Notes: generated by a model from the sequence alone, not told the origin. 55,289 nucleotides of DNA from Prolixibacteraceae bacterium (GCA_021740385.1 JAIOZY010000036.1:1-55289); one strand, 5' to 3'; numbered from the stretch's first letter, positions 34,219 through 45,000 are shown. Program-made: numbers and translations.

Positions 34219-35772
34219 TTAATTCGTATGTTCGGTATGAACATCGCGAACGATTTGTGTAGCCCCCGATAGTGCGTTTACATCGATGTTTGGATCGAAT
34301 TTTGCCTGAACGTGTTTTTCCGTAGCTGTTTTCGAAAGTGTGCCGGCTTTAATCCTTACTTTATCTTTCATAAATACCGGCCGGTTATAATTAATTGTGA
34401 ACGTTGAATAGAAACCGGGGTCTTTTTGGGGCAGCAAAAAGGGTTTTGATGCTTTGCCGTTTTTATCGATGTGTGCAAAATACACCCTTGAATACAATTT
34501 ATCGAGCCTTTTGCTCACAAACATCAGCCACCGCCCGTTTGACGACCAGGCATGAAAACTTTCGACATGATTGGAATTGACCGGAAGTTTCGAATATTCT
34601 TTTGTTTCGAGGTCCAATAAATAAACATCGGTTGTGGGGTTGTGTATGGTGAAATACCCGTAAGTGGCCATGCAAAACGAGAGAAATTTACCGTCGGGTG
34701 ATGGCGCGGGATACGTGATTGAAAGCCCTGTGTCTGACGATCTCAGCAACGTGTCGGGGGTTCCCCATTTGTTTTCAGCCGCGTTGTATTTTATGCGCAA
34801 CATATCGTATTTCACGTTTTTTGCATTGGCTTCGGCTGAATACGGGGGGCTGGATATGTAATACAGGTAGTTGCCGCAGGGCGACCATGCCGGGAGGTTT
34901 TCGAGGCTTTTTGTCGACAGGGCCGGGGTTGTGGTGATCATGTTCTTTTTAATATCGTACACAACAATATCGGAAGCCATGTCGTAAACATTGATTAGTT
35001 TTTCGCCTGCCGAATGAAATTTTTGCGCAATGCGGTTTACCGAATAAGCAATGAGGTTCCTGTTGGGGTGCCACGAGGGGTATACGCCGGCCGACATGGT
35101 GTAATCGGTTGCGGTGTTAAGGAAACGGGTTTCGCCATTGGTGCATAAAAGTGTACCGCTTGGCGGCCTCCTGAGGTGGATCATCATTTCGTTTGGGTTG
35201 TAGTTCCCAAACGTGTGGCAGTTCATGCAGTTTGTATTTGTACGGTCATTCAATAGAACCGGGGTTTTTCTGAACGATTCAAGGTTGCGCTGGTATATGC
35301 CCATTTTTTCCCAAAGTATATAACCGGCGTTGATGTGCCTGAACGAGATGTAGCTGTCAATTACTTCTTCGGCAACCCGGTTTTCAAAGGTTTTGTACTT
35401 TATCCATTCCTTTTCGCTTTTTGTATATATTTCAACCGTGTAGCTTTTTCCTTTTCCGGCCTTTAACAGTTTTTTCCATTTGCGGGCAGCAATGTTGAAT
35501 TTTTGGTTGCGGGACTTAACCTTAAAGCTGTATTGGCCGGGAACAGAGAAAACGGCAATCTGCTTTTTTGAACTGTCGTTTTCAATGCAAAAATTCAATG
35601 GGGCAATGTTTGGGGGTACGGTAATTTCCTTATAATCGGGGAACAGTGCGGGATTGTTTTGTGCCTGCTCGTAATTTTTGGGTAAAACAATAATGTTCAT
35701 CAAAAATATGATGGTTAGGATAAGGAAAGCTCCAATTGCTGAACTTAGTAATATGTATTTTTTAGTTTTCAT
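34219..35772 (-). CDS. Membrane-anchored TolB-like propeller protein with a c-type heme motif
   Basis: The 517-residue protein has an N-terminal membrane helix (about 7-31), a beta-rich segment, a CxxCH heme-attachment motif at 182-186 (CMNCH), then several PD40/WD40-like blades. The blades are YPSWHPNRNLIAYS, LPAWSPCGNYLYY, YPAPSPDGKFLSF and FHAWSSNGRWLMFV. This predicts a periplasmic beta-propeller with one covalently bound heme. A distal Met or His ligand cannot be assigned. The start overlaps the DUF6057 gene by 11 bp, so the two proteins are probably partners. Homologues paired with DUF6057 proteins occur in Bacteroides (from memory); function unknown. Confidence 0.8.
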   Translation of the reverse strand: MKTKKYILLSSAIGAFLILTIIFLMNIIVLPKNYEQAQNNPALFPDYKEITVPPNIAPLNFCIENDSSKKQIAVFSVPGQYSFKVKSRNQKFNIAARKWKKLLKAGKGKSYTVEIYTKSEKEWIKYKTFENRVAEEVIDSYISFRHINAGYILWEKMGIYQRNLESFRKTPVLLNDRTNTNCMNCHTFGNYNPNEMMIHLRRPPSGTLLCTNGETRFLNTATDYTMSAGVYPSWHPNRNLIAYSVNRIAQKFHSAGEKLINVYDMASDIVVYDIKKNMITTTPALSTKSLENLPAWSPCGNYLYYISSPPYSAEANAKNVKYDMLRIKYNAAENKWGTPDTLLRSSDTGLSITYPAPSPDGKFLSFCMATYGYFTIHNPTTDVYLLDLETKEYSKLPVNSNHVESFHAWSSNGRWLMFVSKRLDKLYSRVYFAHIDKNGKASKPFLLPQKDPGFYSTFTINYNRPVFMKDKVRIKAGTLSKTATEKHVQAKFDPNIDVNALSGATQIVRDVHTEHTN

Positions 35773-37582
35773 TAATCTTTCGCTTCAAAGTTATCGGGCT
35801 TAAGTAGTTAATGTAGTACCAGAATGTATCGCTGTATTTTTCGGCAATTTCATTTTGGGCTTCTTTGCGGTTGCCCCGGTATTTCATCAATATTTTTGAA
35901 TAGTCGGAAAAACGTTGTTGCGATTCGGCGCTTATTTTGAATTTCCCTAAATCGGGCCTGAAATTTTCGTTCAGCACCATAAAAAGCAGCAACCCCTCTT
36001 CGATGTGTCTCGGTATGCTTGTATAGCCAAGGTTGTCAAGGTATTTCAGGTTTAGGGCCAATTGTGCCAGGTTGTGGGTTAAGAGGCAGTCGATCATGAA
36101 ATATTCGAAGGCCATTTTGTTATCGGGGTTTTCTTCAAGCAGTTTCAATAAATCATACTGCGGGTGGCGCGTGTTCGAAAAAAAATCGTTCGAGGGGATG
36201 AACCGGTAAATGGAATTTAGTTTTTTGTCGTTGGTAATTTTTTTGGGATTGTTCAGGTACGCCCGGTATTTTTTTGCCCAGTTCCGGTGGACGGGCGATT
36301 TTGATAAAACCGCCAGGAATTTTTCGGCAGTTGTATATTCCCCTGTCAGTATGTTACACAGTATTATGCGTTTTAACACCTCGGGCGAATTCTCTTTTTT
36401 TGTCTGGGCTTCGTAGGCCCAGTGCAGAGCCCCTTTTACATGCCCCATTTCGAAAAACAGATCGCTGCATTTCATCAGCACTTTACTGTTGTAGTAGGTT
36501 GTTAAAATAAGCCCGTACTCACCCCAGTGTTGCGGGTAGCTGAATGCTTCGCCGGCAAGCCTCCCCTGGTGATACAATGCACGGTTAACCTGGAAAATAA
36601 CACTTCTGTCGGAAAACGAAAGATTTTGAGCTGTTTCGGGTACTTTGTCCCATTCTCCCTGTGCTGCATAAAAATCAACTAAAACGGAGTTTTTCTCTTT
36701 TTTATTGTTTTGAAATGGTAGCAAACTAACGGCAAACAATAAGATAACAAGCATGTTTGCCCCGGTTATAACCCGCATATTTTTGCTGATGAAAGGAATT
36801 TTACCGGTTTGTTTTATTACAGGCTGCAAAGCAGCAAATACCGGAACGGATGCCCAAAGCAGCCAGAGCATGGTTTTTTGTTGTGCGGCATTATGCAACA
36901 GTCCTAAAAGTGCTGTTTTAAAACCGGTGTAGGCCGAAAACAGGGATGTAAGCAGCGTAATTCCTACCAGTAAAAGTAGCACAAGGGCAATATTTATAAT
37001 GCTGTTTGTTTTTTTCAGGTATGAAATTTCTGAAACCAGTACAATTGTTGAAAACAGGATCAGGCCACTCCCGCCCGCGAGATAAAACAGCAGGGGCATA
37101 ATAATAAGTAGCGTCGCGGTTTTTATAACCGGCGACGATTTTTGTGTTTTCAGGTATAACAGGCCAAACAGAAGCGACAGGCCAAAAACAATCAGGGCGG
37201 TTAGTTGAAACGAATAATGGGTAAAAAGCAGGGCGAAAAGCAGGGATGGGATATAATGCAATACCGTGTTGGATGTTTTACCATAAAAAGAATTTAATAC
37301 GGAGCCTGTTAATAAAGCTATTACAAAAATCAACAGGGTAATAAGCAGTGAGCCGGCGAATTTGTAGGTGAAAAACTGGGTAAAAAAGAGGGCAATGTAT
37401 TCACTGACGCCTCCCTGGTATTTTAAAAAGCCGTACAGGAAAAACTTGTCAAACAAAAACAGCGGTTGTTGCTTGTAATGAATAAGCTCCGGGTTAACCT
37501 TTGTGTAGAAAAAAACAAATATAACCAGCAGGAAAATTGCTGTTGTTATATTCTTGATCAGTTTAAAAGACTTTTCGTTCAT
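35762..37582 (-). CDS. DUF6057-type polytopic membrane protein
   Basis: The 606-residue protein has about ten hydrophobic helices in the first 290 residues (for example ITTAIFLLVIFVFFYTKVNP and LLITLLIFVIALLTG), then a C-terminal half of about 300 residues that is helical and TPR-like. The C-terminal half includes GHVKGALHWAYEAQTKKENS and ILCNILTGEYTTAEKFLAVL. This is the DUF6057 architecture of Bacteroidota; no function is known to me. It overlaps the heme-motif propeller gene by 11 bp. The GT-C-like layout (many helices, then a soluble TPR domain) hints at a glycan- or lipoprotein-modifying enzyme, but no catalytic motif supports that. Confidence 0.75.
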   Translation of the reverse strand: MNEKSFKLIKNITTAIFLLVIFVFFYTKVNPELIHYKQQPLFLFDKFFLYGFLKYQGGVSEYIALFFTQFFTYKFAGSLLITLLIFVIALLTGSVLNSFYGKTSNTVLHYIPSLLFALLFTHYSFQLTALIVFGLSLLFGLLYLKTQKSSPVIKTATLLIIMPLLFYLAGGSGLILFSTIVLVSEISYLKKTNSIINIALVLLLLVGITLLTSLFSAYTGFKTALLGLLHNAAQQKTMLWLLWASVPVFAALQPVIKQTGKIPFISKNMRVITGANMLVILLFAVSLLPFQNNKKEKNSVLVDFYAAQGEWDKVPETAQNLSFSDRSVIFQVNRALYHQGRLAGEAFSYPQHWGEYGLILTTYYNSKVLMKCSDLFFEMGHVKGALHWAYEAQTKKENSPEVLKRIILCNILTGEYTTAEKFLAVLSKSPVHRNWAKKYRAYLNNPKKITNDKKLNSIYRFIPSNDFFSNTRHPQYDLLKLLEENPDNKMAFEYFMIDCLLTHNLAQLALNLKYLDNLGYTSIPRHIEEGLLLFMVLNENFRPDLGKFKISAESQQRFSDYSKILMKYRGNRKEAQNEIAEKYSDTFWYYINYLSPITLKRKINEN

Positions 37583-37716
37583 TTTAATAAAAACAATTAT
37601 AAACCGGCTTAATGTACAAATATATAATTCTGAATTTAAAAATCATGCATCAGCTTGAATGTGTAAATTGTCAAAGTTTACCTATTTTAGCCGGAAAGAA
37701 TAATGCAATTGGATGT

Positions 37717-38709
37717 ATGATGCGTTGTAAAAAAACATTCCTGGCAATTTTTTTCATTGTTTTTCTGTTTGCTGCCCGGGCACAGGATTTTGGTTACAAT
37801 GTAATTTACGAAGGAATATTCGATAACCGCGAATACTTCAGCGGTTATAACGAGCATGAAACCATTTTTGGTTCACGCATCTCCGGTTCCGTAGGTGCTT
37901 CGTTTGATAGTACACACACGCTAAAAGCCGGGTTAAGCGGTTTTTATGAATTTGGCGGTAAGTTGGGTTATTTGCCCCCGGAGTTGCTTTTGTATTACTC
38001 GTTCATTAACACCGCTTTTGAGTTAAAAATGGGTGCTTTCCCACGCCTGGGAATCATGGATTTTCCAAATGCTTTATTCTCAGAAAAGTATGGTTATTAC
38101 AATTATACCGTTGAAGGTTTGTGGTTAAAATACAAATTCGGGGCAGGCCGTTTAAATGCTTTTGTCGACTGGGTTGCCCGCCGGGACTCTTTTCAGCGGG
38201 AGCAAATCATTTTTGGGTTATCGGGGAAACAGCGTGCAGGCAATTTCCTTTTTGAGCAATACGCATATATGTTTCACAATGCCAAAACGTTGTCGAATTT
38301 TACGGGCGAACACATTGAAGACAACCTCGGTGCCTGTTTGCTGTTTGGTTACGATTTTTCAGGCCTTGTACCCCTTTCAGTGTTTACCATTAAAACAGGG
38401 ACTTTGGTTTCGGCATACCGGAACAGGGGCGAAACGCGCGATTTCGATATCGGGGCTTCGTGGTATTCCGAACTGGTGGCCGATTACAAGGGGTATGGGA
38501 TTGAGGCGTTCTTCAAATTTGGCGATAAGCACCGGTTTTCGCAGGGCGACCTGTTTTACAACAATGCCGAACGTTACATCCGGGCGAATGTATATTTTAC
38601 ACCCCTGAATTTTGAAAAAGTAAAAGGGCGTGTCTCCTGGTCGTTTCATATTTCAAACGGGGTACTTGATAACCAACAGCAGTTTAGCCTGGTTTACATT
38701 CTTGATTAA
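37717..38709 (+). CDS. Predicted outer-membrane beta-barrel protein
   Basis: Family not recognised. From the ATG at 37717 (or 37720) a signal peptide (FLAIFFIVFLFAARAQ) precedes about 305 residues of alternating aromatic/polar strands. Examples are YEGIFDNREYFSGYNEHETI, KAGLSGFYEFGGKLGYLPP, YNYTVEGLWLKYKFG and FSLVYILD at the C-terminus. This is the pattern of a porin-like barrel of about 14-16 strands. The open frame extends 35 codons further upstream without signal-peptide character, so the inner start is preferred. It is divergent from the DUF6057 gene with a 134-bp gap, so the two may share regulation. It is similar in general shape to other uncharacterised Bacteroidota porin-like proteins. 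Confidence 0.65.
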   Translation: MMRCKKTFLAIFFIVFLFAARAQDFGYNVIYEGIFDNREYFSGYNEHETIFGSRISGSVGASFDSTHTLKAGLSGFYEFGGKLGYLPPELLLYYSFINTAFELKMGAFPRLGIMDFPNALFSEKYGYYNYTVEGLWLKYKFGAGRLNAFVDWVARRDSFQREQIIFGLSGKQRAGNFLFEQYAYMFHNAKTLSNFTGEHIEDNLGACLLFGYDFSGLVPLSVFTIKTGTLVSAYRNRGETRDFDIGASWYSELVADYKGYGIEAFFKFGDKHRFSQGDLFYNNAERYIRANVYFTPLNFEKVKGRVSWSFHISNGVLDNQQQFSLVYILD

Positions 38710-38812
38710 AACAGTGGTTGTTTGATGTTGGATACTTGATTCTGGATGTTGCAAAAAACATTGATATAGGATTTAGCCCGGATTATTCACAAATAATCCC
38801 TATCTCTCCCGA

Positions 38813-38960
38813 TGGATATCGGGACGACTAAGATTCAGTAAAACTTTTTTAAAAAGTTTAACTTTCCCGAATCAAGTTCGGGACAAGCTATCTAAGTCGG
38901 TTCGCCAGCTGGCGAATGAACTTTATTCATATTTTTAAAATTTATGAATAGTTCAGGTTA
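38813..38960. repeat. Cluster of four inverted repeats in a convergent gap
   Basis: Within about 150 bp there are four inverted repeats: CCCGATGGATATCGGG, a TTTTTTAAAAA-centred hairpin near 38840, CCCGAATCAAGTTCGGG, and the perfect 16-bp palindrome TTCGCCAGCTGGCGAA at 38901-38916. An imperfect hairpin with GAACTTTATTCAT-like arms follows to about 38960. No gene is seen. They might include a terminator for the barrel gene or be repeat-element debris. Confidence 0.6.
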
Positions 38961-39084
38961 GAATTTGGGATTTTCAGCGAATGAATTTATAGAAATTTGA
39001 GGGATTTATCACTTCCAAGGAAGAATTGGGATAAGCCTCGGTAAAAGATTTTTTCTAATGTCCGTTCAATCATTTTTATAAAAA

Positions 39085-39166
39085 TTGAGATTGTAATCCC
39101 AAAATTAATTAAAAAATTGGGAATATGATCCCAAAAATACATTAAAAATTGGGATTACGATCCCAA
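39085..39166. repeat. Three palindromes in tandem with an exact 32-bp period
   Basis: 18-bp palindromes of type TTGGGAT-TACG-ATCCCAA begin at 39085, 39117 and 39149, separated by 14-bp A/T spacers. The first and second copies carry one or two changes. The 32-bp period is close to three helical turns, so all three face the same side of DNA. They lie between the convergent barrel and beta-helix genes, with no promoter in sight. Confidence 0.85.
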
Positions 39167-39310
39167 AATTTTGTATTTCGGGTTTTCATACCCGACAAGA
39201 AGCCTTTGTTTTAATACCTCTTAGCCTGTTTGTTTGAACGAACGATTGGGTATTCCCTCTTACATAACGCAATGTCTGGTTTTTTCAATTGCATGTGTCA
39301 ATCAGGCGGA

Positions 39311-41833
39311 TTAATCTTTCACAATTATTTTCGTAATAAACTGTTCTTTTCCGTTTGATACTTTTACTAAATATATCCCCTTTTTAATTTCCGGAAGATT
39401 GAATACGTGGTTGCTGGTACTTTTTGCTGACGATTGATAAACCTTCTCACTTAGCATATTGTAAATGCAAATATCTGTACAACTTTCAAAATTTGTTAAT
39501 TCGATGGTAAAATTCCCGTAATTCGGATTTGGAAATACTTTAACCGATTTTTTATCATTAAGACTTGACAGTTCAATGGTATTTGTTTTGATCAACACAC
39601 TTTTTACTTTTGATTGGTCAACTGTCTGTTTGACAGAACTTATATCGCAGAAAGTACCATCCGTTGTAATGTAAGCATTCATGTAACTGTTTGACCGGGC
39701 ATGGAAACCCGGCATAAACCGTATGGATTCACCTGCAATAAGGGTTGACGATGAACCACTTTCGAATACCACTGTTGTAACACCACCGGCTACAGTGATG
39801 TTTTGGATCGCATCATAACATGCCACATCATCACTTCCGAGTGTTTCGTTTTCAAGTTGATAATTTTCCGGCACGTTGGTAATTGTAAACACGCTATCGC
39901 TCTGATCGATAGAAGTTCCATATTTATCACTGACCCTTATTAGACAAATGTTGGACGATGTGTCCGGAATCGTCCAGGAATAGTTGCCGTTGTTGGCTGT
40001 GCTGTCTATCACGTCCGTCCAGACTGATCCGTTGTTTGTCGAATACTCTATTTGCATGGTTCCGCTGGTCCCGCTTGATGTCCATGTTATGTCATGAACG
40101 TTCCCCATCTGCCAGCTCTCTCCGCCATTGGGCGAAATCACTGTGATAATGGGAGACGTCGAGTTGTACTCCCATGCGCCCCGATCGACGACAGCATGTG
40201 TGTCGCTATCGCCATCCCATACGCGTATTTTATTGTCCAGATCTTCCGGGCCGCAATCTGTAGCCACTGTATCACCGGTGTCAACACAGGGTGAGCCAGG
40301 TTGAAGACGATAGTCGTTTGTGCCGGGATTCACAAAATCCGGCGATGTATAGAGGTTTTCATTACTACCCAGAAATCGGCCATCGCCAAGAATGGAGAAT
40401 TTTACACTATCAGGAACAAGTGATCCACGGATGGCATCACCCCCGCCGTTTCCCCACAAAATGGAGCTGAACATTTTTACGTTGAGAATCTGGTTGCTGC
40501 TGTTCTTACTGTTGATGTTCAGGCCACCAGCCCAACTGCTTCCAACACCATTGTTCACAAGAGTCATATTCGCAATGGTGACCCCGTTGATGTCATTATT
40601 AGGGCTTGTTGAGGTCTCACCATGAAGCAGAACTCCGGCATCTGAACTGTTGCCGACAAAGGTGTTTCGGAGGACAATATTCTCAATGAGATTGTTATGG
40701 GCTCCACCGCTCCCTGCTATAAGGAAGATGCCATTGTTTTCGCACGATGAAATGTGGTTTCGGTCGATTAATACACTTGAAATTGTGTTATTGTATGCAC
40801 CGCTACCCGTTGCACCTCCAAATTGAATGCCGCCGTTAGTAAGTACGTTGTCTTTAATCGTAACGTCAGACAGGACGTTTCCTGTCGCGTTTACACCGCT
40901 TCCACCAACGCTGACGAGTTCAATCGTTACGGGTGTCCCATCTATAATATTTTCAGCTATCACTATCCCATCAATCGTGTTGTTCATACAGTCTGCCTGG
41001 TTGGCCGCGTCGATCAGAATTGAAGCATTGGTATGCCCGCTGATTTGATTGCCCCTGATATGCACGTCAGAGATACTGTTGCGGGACGCATTTGGCGAAC
41101 CCGTTATGCTGATAAAAATACCAATGCTGTAGCCGGAATTGATAATCGTATTCTTGATGATTGACAGACCTGATATTTCATTGTCCGATGCATTTTCACC
41201 CATGCCCGTGTATGCCTGAACTCCATTATTACAATATTGAATAGTGTTTTCAACAAGTTTAACATTTCGTATTGCAGCGTAACCCTGGTTATGCATCATT
41301 AAAGTTACTCCAGCCCATCCCATGTTGGATATCGTGCAATGACGTATTACCAAATCTTCGGCCAGTGGAAAGCCCTCATCAACTGCCGTTTCAACTGAAA
41401 TGCCGGACGACTGAAAGTTCTGTAAAGCAAGGCATTTAATTACAACGTGAAGTGCACCGGAAACAGTCAGGCCAATGTTGCTGCTGCAAATTGTGCCATC
41501 GATGGTAATATCGGGGATTGTGTCATTGTCGGTGTCGCCGTTAATGGTGAGGTTCCCTTGTCTGATCCATTCTAACCCATTGTTGAGATAAATTACTGAT
41601 CCGGTTAGCAGGGGATCGAATTTTATGGTGTCATACGCAGCACTGGCTCCTGCAGCGAGTATTGCCTCGTTCAGCGAGATACCATCACCACCGTTGTTAG
41701 CAGCTAAAGTAGCCGGACTTGAAGTGTCTCCATTGACTTCTTCGTTCGTATTTGAGACCACGATAGTTTGTGCAGCCAGAAACTGAACCGATAGCAGTAA
41801 AACAGGCATAAATACCAACCATGCTCGTTTCAT
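39311..41833 (-). CDS. Secreted right-handed beta-helix protein with T9SS sorting domain
   Basis: From the ATG at 41833 a signal peptide (LVFMPVLLLSVQFLAAQ) leads about 840 residues. The domains are: a CSLREA-like N-terminal region (DGISLNEAILAAGASA); a parallel beta-helix with N-x-I/I-x-N repeats (about 90-540); a Kre9/KNH-type beta-sandwich starting SPNGGESWQMGNVHDITWTS; and a coathanger-type domain (ITVAGGVTTVVFESGSSSTL, IRFMPGFHARSN). A T9SS type A sorting domain (KVFPNPNYGNFTIEL) ends it. No lyase catalytic set was identified. Probably a surface adhesin or polysaccharide-active protein. The longer frame start at 41857 adds residues before the signal peptide and is less likely. Confidence 0.85.
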   Translation of the reverse strand: MKRAWLVFMPVLLLSVQFLAAQTIVVSNTNEEVNGDTSSPATLAANNGGDGISLNEAILAAGASAAYDTIKFDPLLTGSVIYLNNGLEWIRQGNLTINGDTDNDTIPDITIDGTICSSNIGLTVSGALHVVIKCLALQNFQSSGISVETAVDEGFPLAEDLVIRHCTISNMGWAGVTLMMHNQGYAAIRNVKLVENTIQYCNNGVQAYTGMGENASDNEISGLSIIKNTIINSGYSIGIFISITGSPNASRNSISDVHIRGNQISGHTNASILIDAANQADCMNNTIDGIVIAENIIDGTPVTIELVSVGGSGVNATGNVLSDVTIKDNVLTNGGIQFGGATGSGAYNNTISSVLIDRNHISSCENNGIFLIAGSGGAHNNLIENIVLRNTFVGNSSDAGVLLHGETSTSPNNDINGVTIANMTLVNNGVGSSWAGGLNINSKNSSNQILNVKMFSSILWGNGGGDAIRGSLVPDSVKFSILGDGRFLGSNENLYTSPDFVNPGTNDYRLQPGSPCVDTGDTVATDCGPEDLDNKIRVWDGDSDTHAVVDRGAWEYNSTSPIITVISPNGGESWQMGNVHDITWTSSGTSGTMQIEYSTNNGSVWTDVIDSTANNGNYSWTIPDTSSNICLIRVSDKYGTSIDQSDSVFTITNVPENYQLENETLGSDDVACYDAIQNITVAGGVTTVVFESGSSSTLIAGESIRFMPGFHARSNSYMNAYITTDGTFCDISSVKQTVDQSKVKSVLIKTNTIELSSLNDKKSVKVFPNPNYGNFTIELTNFESCTDICIYNMLSEKVYQSSAKSTSNHVFNLPEIKKGIYLVKVSNGKEQFITKIIVKD

Positions 41834-41995
41834 GATTTTACTCCTTTTTTTTAACAATATCGACTCAAGAAAAGGGACAGGCTGTGAAAGTCTTCCTTTA
41901 TTTTGTAAAGCTCTTGATATACAAAGCTATGTGTTAATTTGTGTATATCCTAATCGACATGGATATAATTGATAGGGGATACCACAAATAGGCAT

Positions 41996-42030
41996 AAAAA
42001 AGCCGCACCCCTTTCGAAGTGCGGCTTTTG
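41996..42030 (-). terminator. Intrinsic terminator of nifJ
   Basis: AAAAGCCGCAC and GTGCGGCTTTT arms form an 11-bp stem 50 bp after the nifJ stop, with T runs on both strands. Confidence 0.88.
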
Positions 42031-42079
42031 TATATCAAATTTTAACAGTTGCCGGTGAATAATATCCGGCATCTGGTTT

Positions 42080-45000
42080 TTACCAATCCTGGTTGGCCAT
42101 GCGTTTGTACGATTCATAACGCCATTTGGCATTTTCTTCGGCTGCTTTGAAAAGTTCATCGGCTTCGGCCGGGAACGATTTCTTCAATGCAGTATAGCGT
42201 ACTTCACCGTTAAGGAATTTCTGGAATTCTTCCCATTTCGGTTCTTTGCTATCGAGTGTAAACGGGTTTTTGTCCTGAGTCTCGAGTGCCGGGTTGTAGC
42301 GGAAAAGGTGCCAGTAGCCGCTTTCAACGGCCTCTTTTTCTTCCTGCTGCGATTTGCCCATGCCGGCCCTCAATCCATGATTAATACACGGTGAATAGGC
42401 AATGATGAGTGAAGGTCCGGGATATTCTTCGGCTTCCCTCAACGCTTTCAGGAACTGGCTTTGATTGGCACCCATAGCAACCTGTGCAACGTACACATAA
42501 CCGTAGGTCATGGCCATTGCGCCAAGGTCTTTTTTGCGGATGCGTTTACCGGCAGCAGCAAATTTGGCAACGGCTCCAACGGGTGTCGATTTCGACGATT
42601 GACCTCCGGTGTTGGAATACACTTCGGTGTCGAGTACCAGTATGTTGATGTCTTCACCGCTGGCAATAACGTGGTCCAGCCCGCCGTAGCCAATGTCGTA
42701 GGCCCAGCCATCGCCGCCAAATGCCCAAACCGATTTTTTCACGAGGTATTGTTTCAGGCCTTCAATGACTTTAGCCGCTTCATGTTTTGAGCCTTTAATA
42801 GCCTCGAGCACTTTTGCCGATGCTTCTTTTGAGGCAGCTGAATTATCTTTGCCTTCAATCCACGCCTTGTATGCTTCTTTTTCGGCATCGGAAGCGCCGT
42901 TTTCCATAGCTTCTTTCATTACCATTTCAATGCGGTCGCGTTGTGCGCTAATGCCTTCGGCCATACCAAAGCCGTATTCGGCGTTATCCTCAAAAAGTGA
43001 ATTGGCCCATGCCGGTCCCTGTCCGCTTTGTTTGTTTTTACAATACGGTGTAGAAGGTGCTGAACCTCCGTAAATTGACGAGCAACCCGTGGCATTGGCA
43101 ATCAACATTTGTTCGCCGTAAAGCTGGGTGATCAGTTTAACGTAAGGAGTTTCGCCGCAGCCTGCGCAAGCTCCCGAGAATTCGAACAATGGCTGGGCAA
43201 ACTGTGAATTCTTAACCGTTTTGTATTTATCGACCACGGTTTCTTTGTAGCCCACTTTTTCATCCATGTATTTGAAGCGTTCGGCTTCGCCCATTTGTGA
43301 ATCGAGGCTCTTCATTATCAGTGCTTTTTCTTTCGACGGGCACACATCAGCGCAGTTGCCACACCCGGTACAGTCGAGTGGCGATACCTGTATGCGGAAT
43401 TTTAACCCGTCAAACATTTTCGCCGGGGTTGCATCTTTAACCACGGTTCCTTCAGGGGCATTGGCAGCTTCTTCTTCAGTTAAAAGGAAGGGGCGGATTG
43501 CAGCGTGTGGGCATACGTATGCACACTGGTTACACTGGATGCAATTGTCGGCTTGCCACTCGGGAACGTTAATGGCAATACCCCGTTTTTCGTATGCCGT
43601 GGTACCTGCCGGGAATGAACCGTCTTCAATGTCGACAAAGGCCGAAACCGGCAGGCTGTTGCCGTTCTGTGCGTTAATAACATCAGCTACTTCTTTAACA
43701 AATTTCGGGCGACCGGTATCGTCTGCTTCGTTTTCGATGCTGATGTTTTTCCATTCTTCGGGCACATCAACCTTGATCACGTTTTTTCCACCGGCATCAA
43801 CCGCGGCGTAGTTCATGTTAACGATCGATTCGCCTTTTTTCCCGTATGATTTTACAATGGCTTTTTTCATGTGCTCAACAGCCATGTCGTAAGGTATTAC
43901 TTCGGTGATTTTGAAGAAAGCCGATTGCAAAATAGTGTTGGTACGGTGGCCAAGCCCGATCTCTTCGGCCAGTTCGGTTGCTTTGATCACGTAAAAGTTG
44001 ATGTTTTTTTCGACCAGGTATTTTTTCATTTTGGCCGGTAAGCGCTTTTTGGTTTCTTCCACGTCCCAAATGGTGTTGAACAGGAAGCTGCCGCCTTCTT
44101 TCAACCCGGCCAGTACATCGTATTGGTTGAGGTATGCCGGAACGTGGCATGCTACAAAATCGGCTGTTGTTACCAGGTAGGTTGAGCGGATTGGGCTGTC
44201 GCCAAAACGCAGGTGCGAACAGGTAAACCCGCCCGATTTTTTCGAGTCGTATTCGAAATAGCCCTGGCAATATTTATCGGTGGCATCGCCAATAATTTTA
44301 ATGGAGTTTTTGTTGGCACCAACGGTACCGTCGGAACCGAGTCCGTAGAATTTTGCTTCAACAATATCGGCAGGCGATACTTTAATGTTGGGCAGTACGG
44401 GCAACGAGGTAAAGGTAACATCGTCCACAATTCCAACGGTGAATTTGTTTTTGGGCTCGTTCATTTCAAGATTTTTGAAAACGGCCATCATTTGCCATGG
44501 CGCGGTGTCTTTTGATCCTAAACCGTAGCGTCCGCCCACAATCACCGGCCATTGTTTGAACGGTGCCTTACCGTTTTCGAGTGCTTCGCCAATGGCATTG
44601 CGCACGTCGAGGTAGAGCGGTTCTCCAACCGATCCGGGCTCTTTGGCGCGGTCGAGCACGGCAATGCGTTTGGTGGTTGCAGGCAGTGCTTTCATCAGGT
44701 GTTCGATTGAGAACGGGCGGAACAGGTGAACGGCAATCATACCTACTTTTTGTCCCTTTGCTGCCAGGTAATCGATCACTTCTTTAATGGTTTCGGTAAC
44801 CGATCCCATAGCCACAACAATGTTTTCGGCATCTTCAGCACCGTAATAGTCGAACAGGTCGTATTTGCGTCCGGTGATTTTTTCAATGCCGCGCATGTAT
44901 TCTTCAACAATGGCAGGTACTGCGTCGAAATATTTGTTGGCCGATTCTTTTGCCTGGAAGAAGATATCGGGGTTTTGTGCGGTACCACGGGTAACCGGGT

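Noticed and set aside
39085-39166. CRISPR array
   Set aside because: Repeats are 18 bp with 14-bp A/T-rich spacers, only three copies and no cas genes; better described as phased palindromes.
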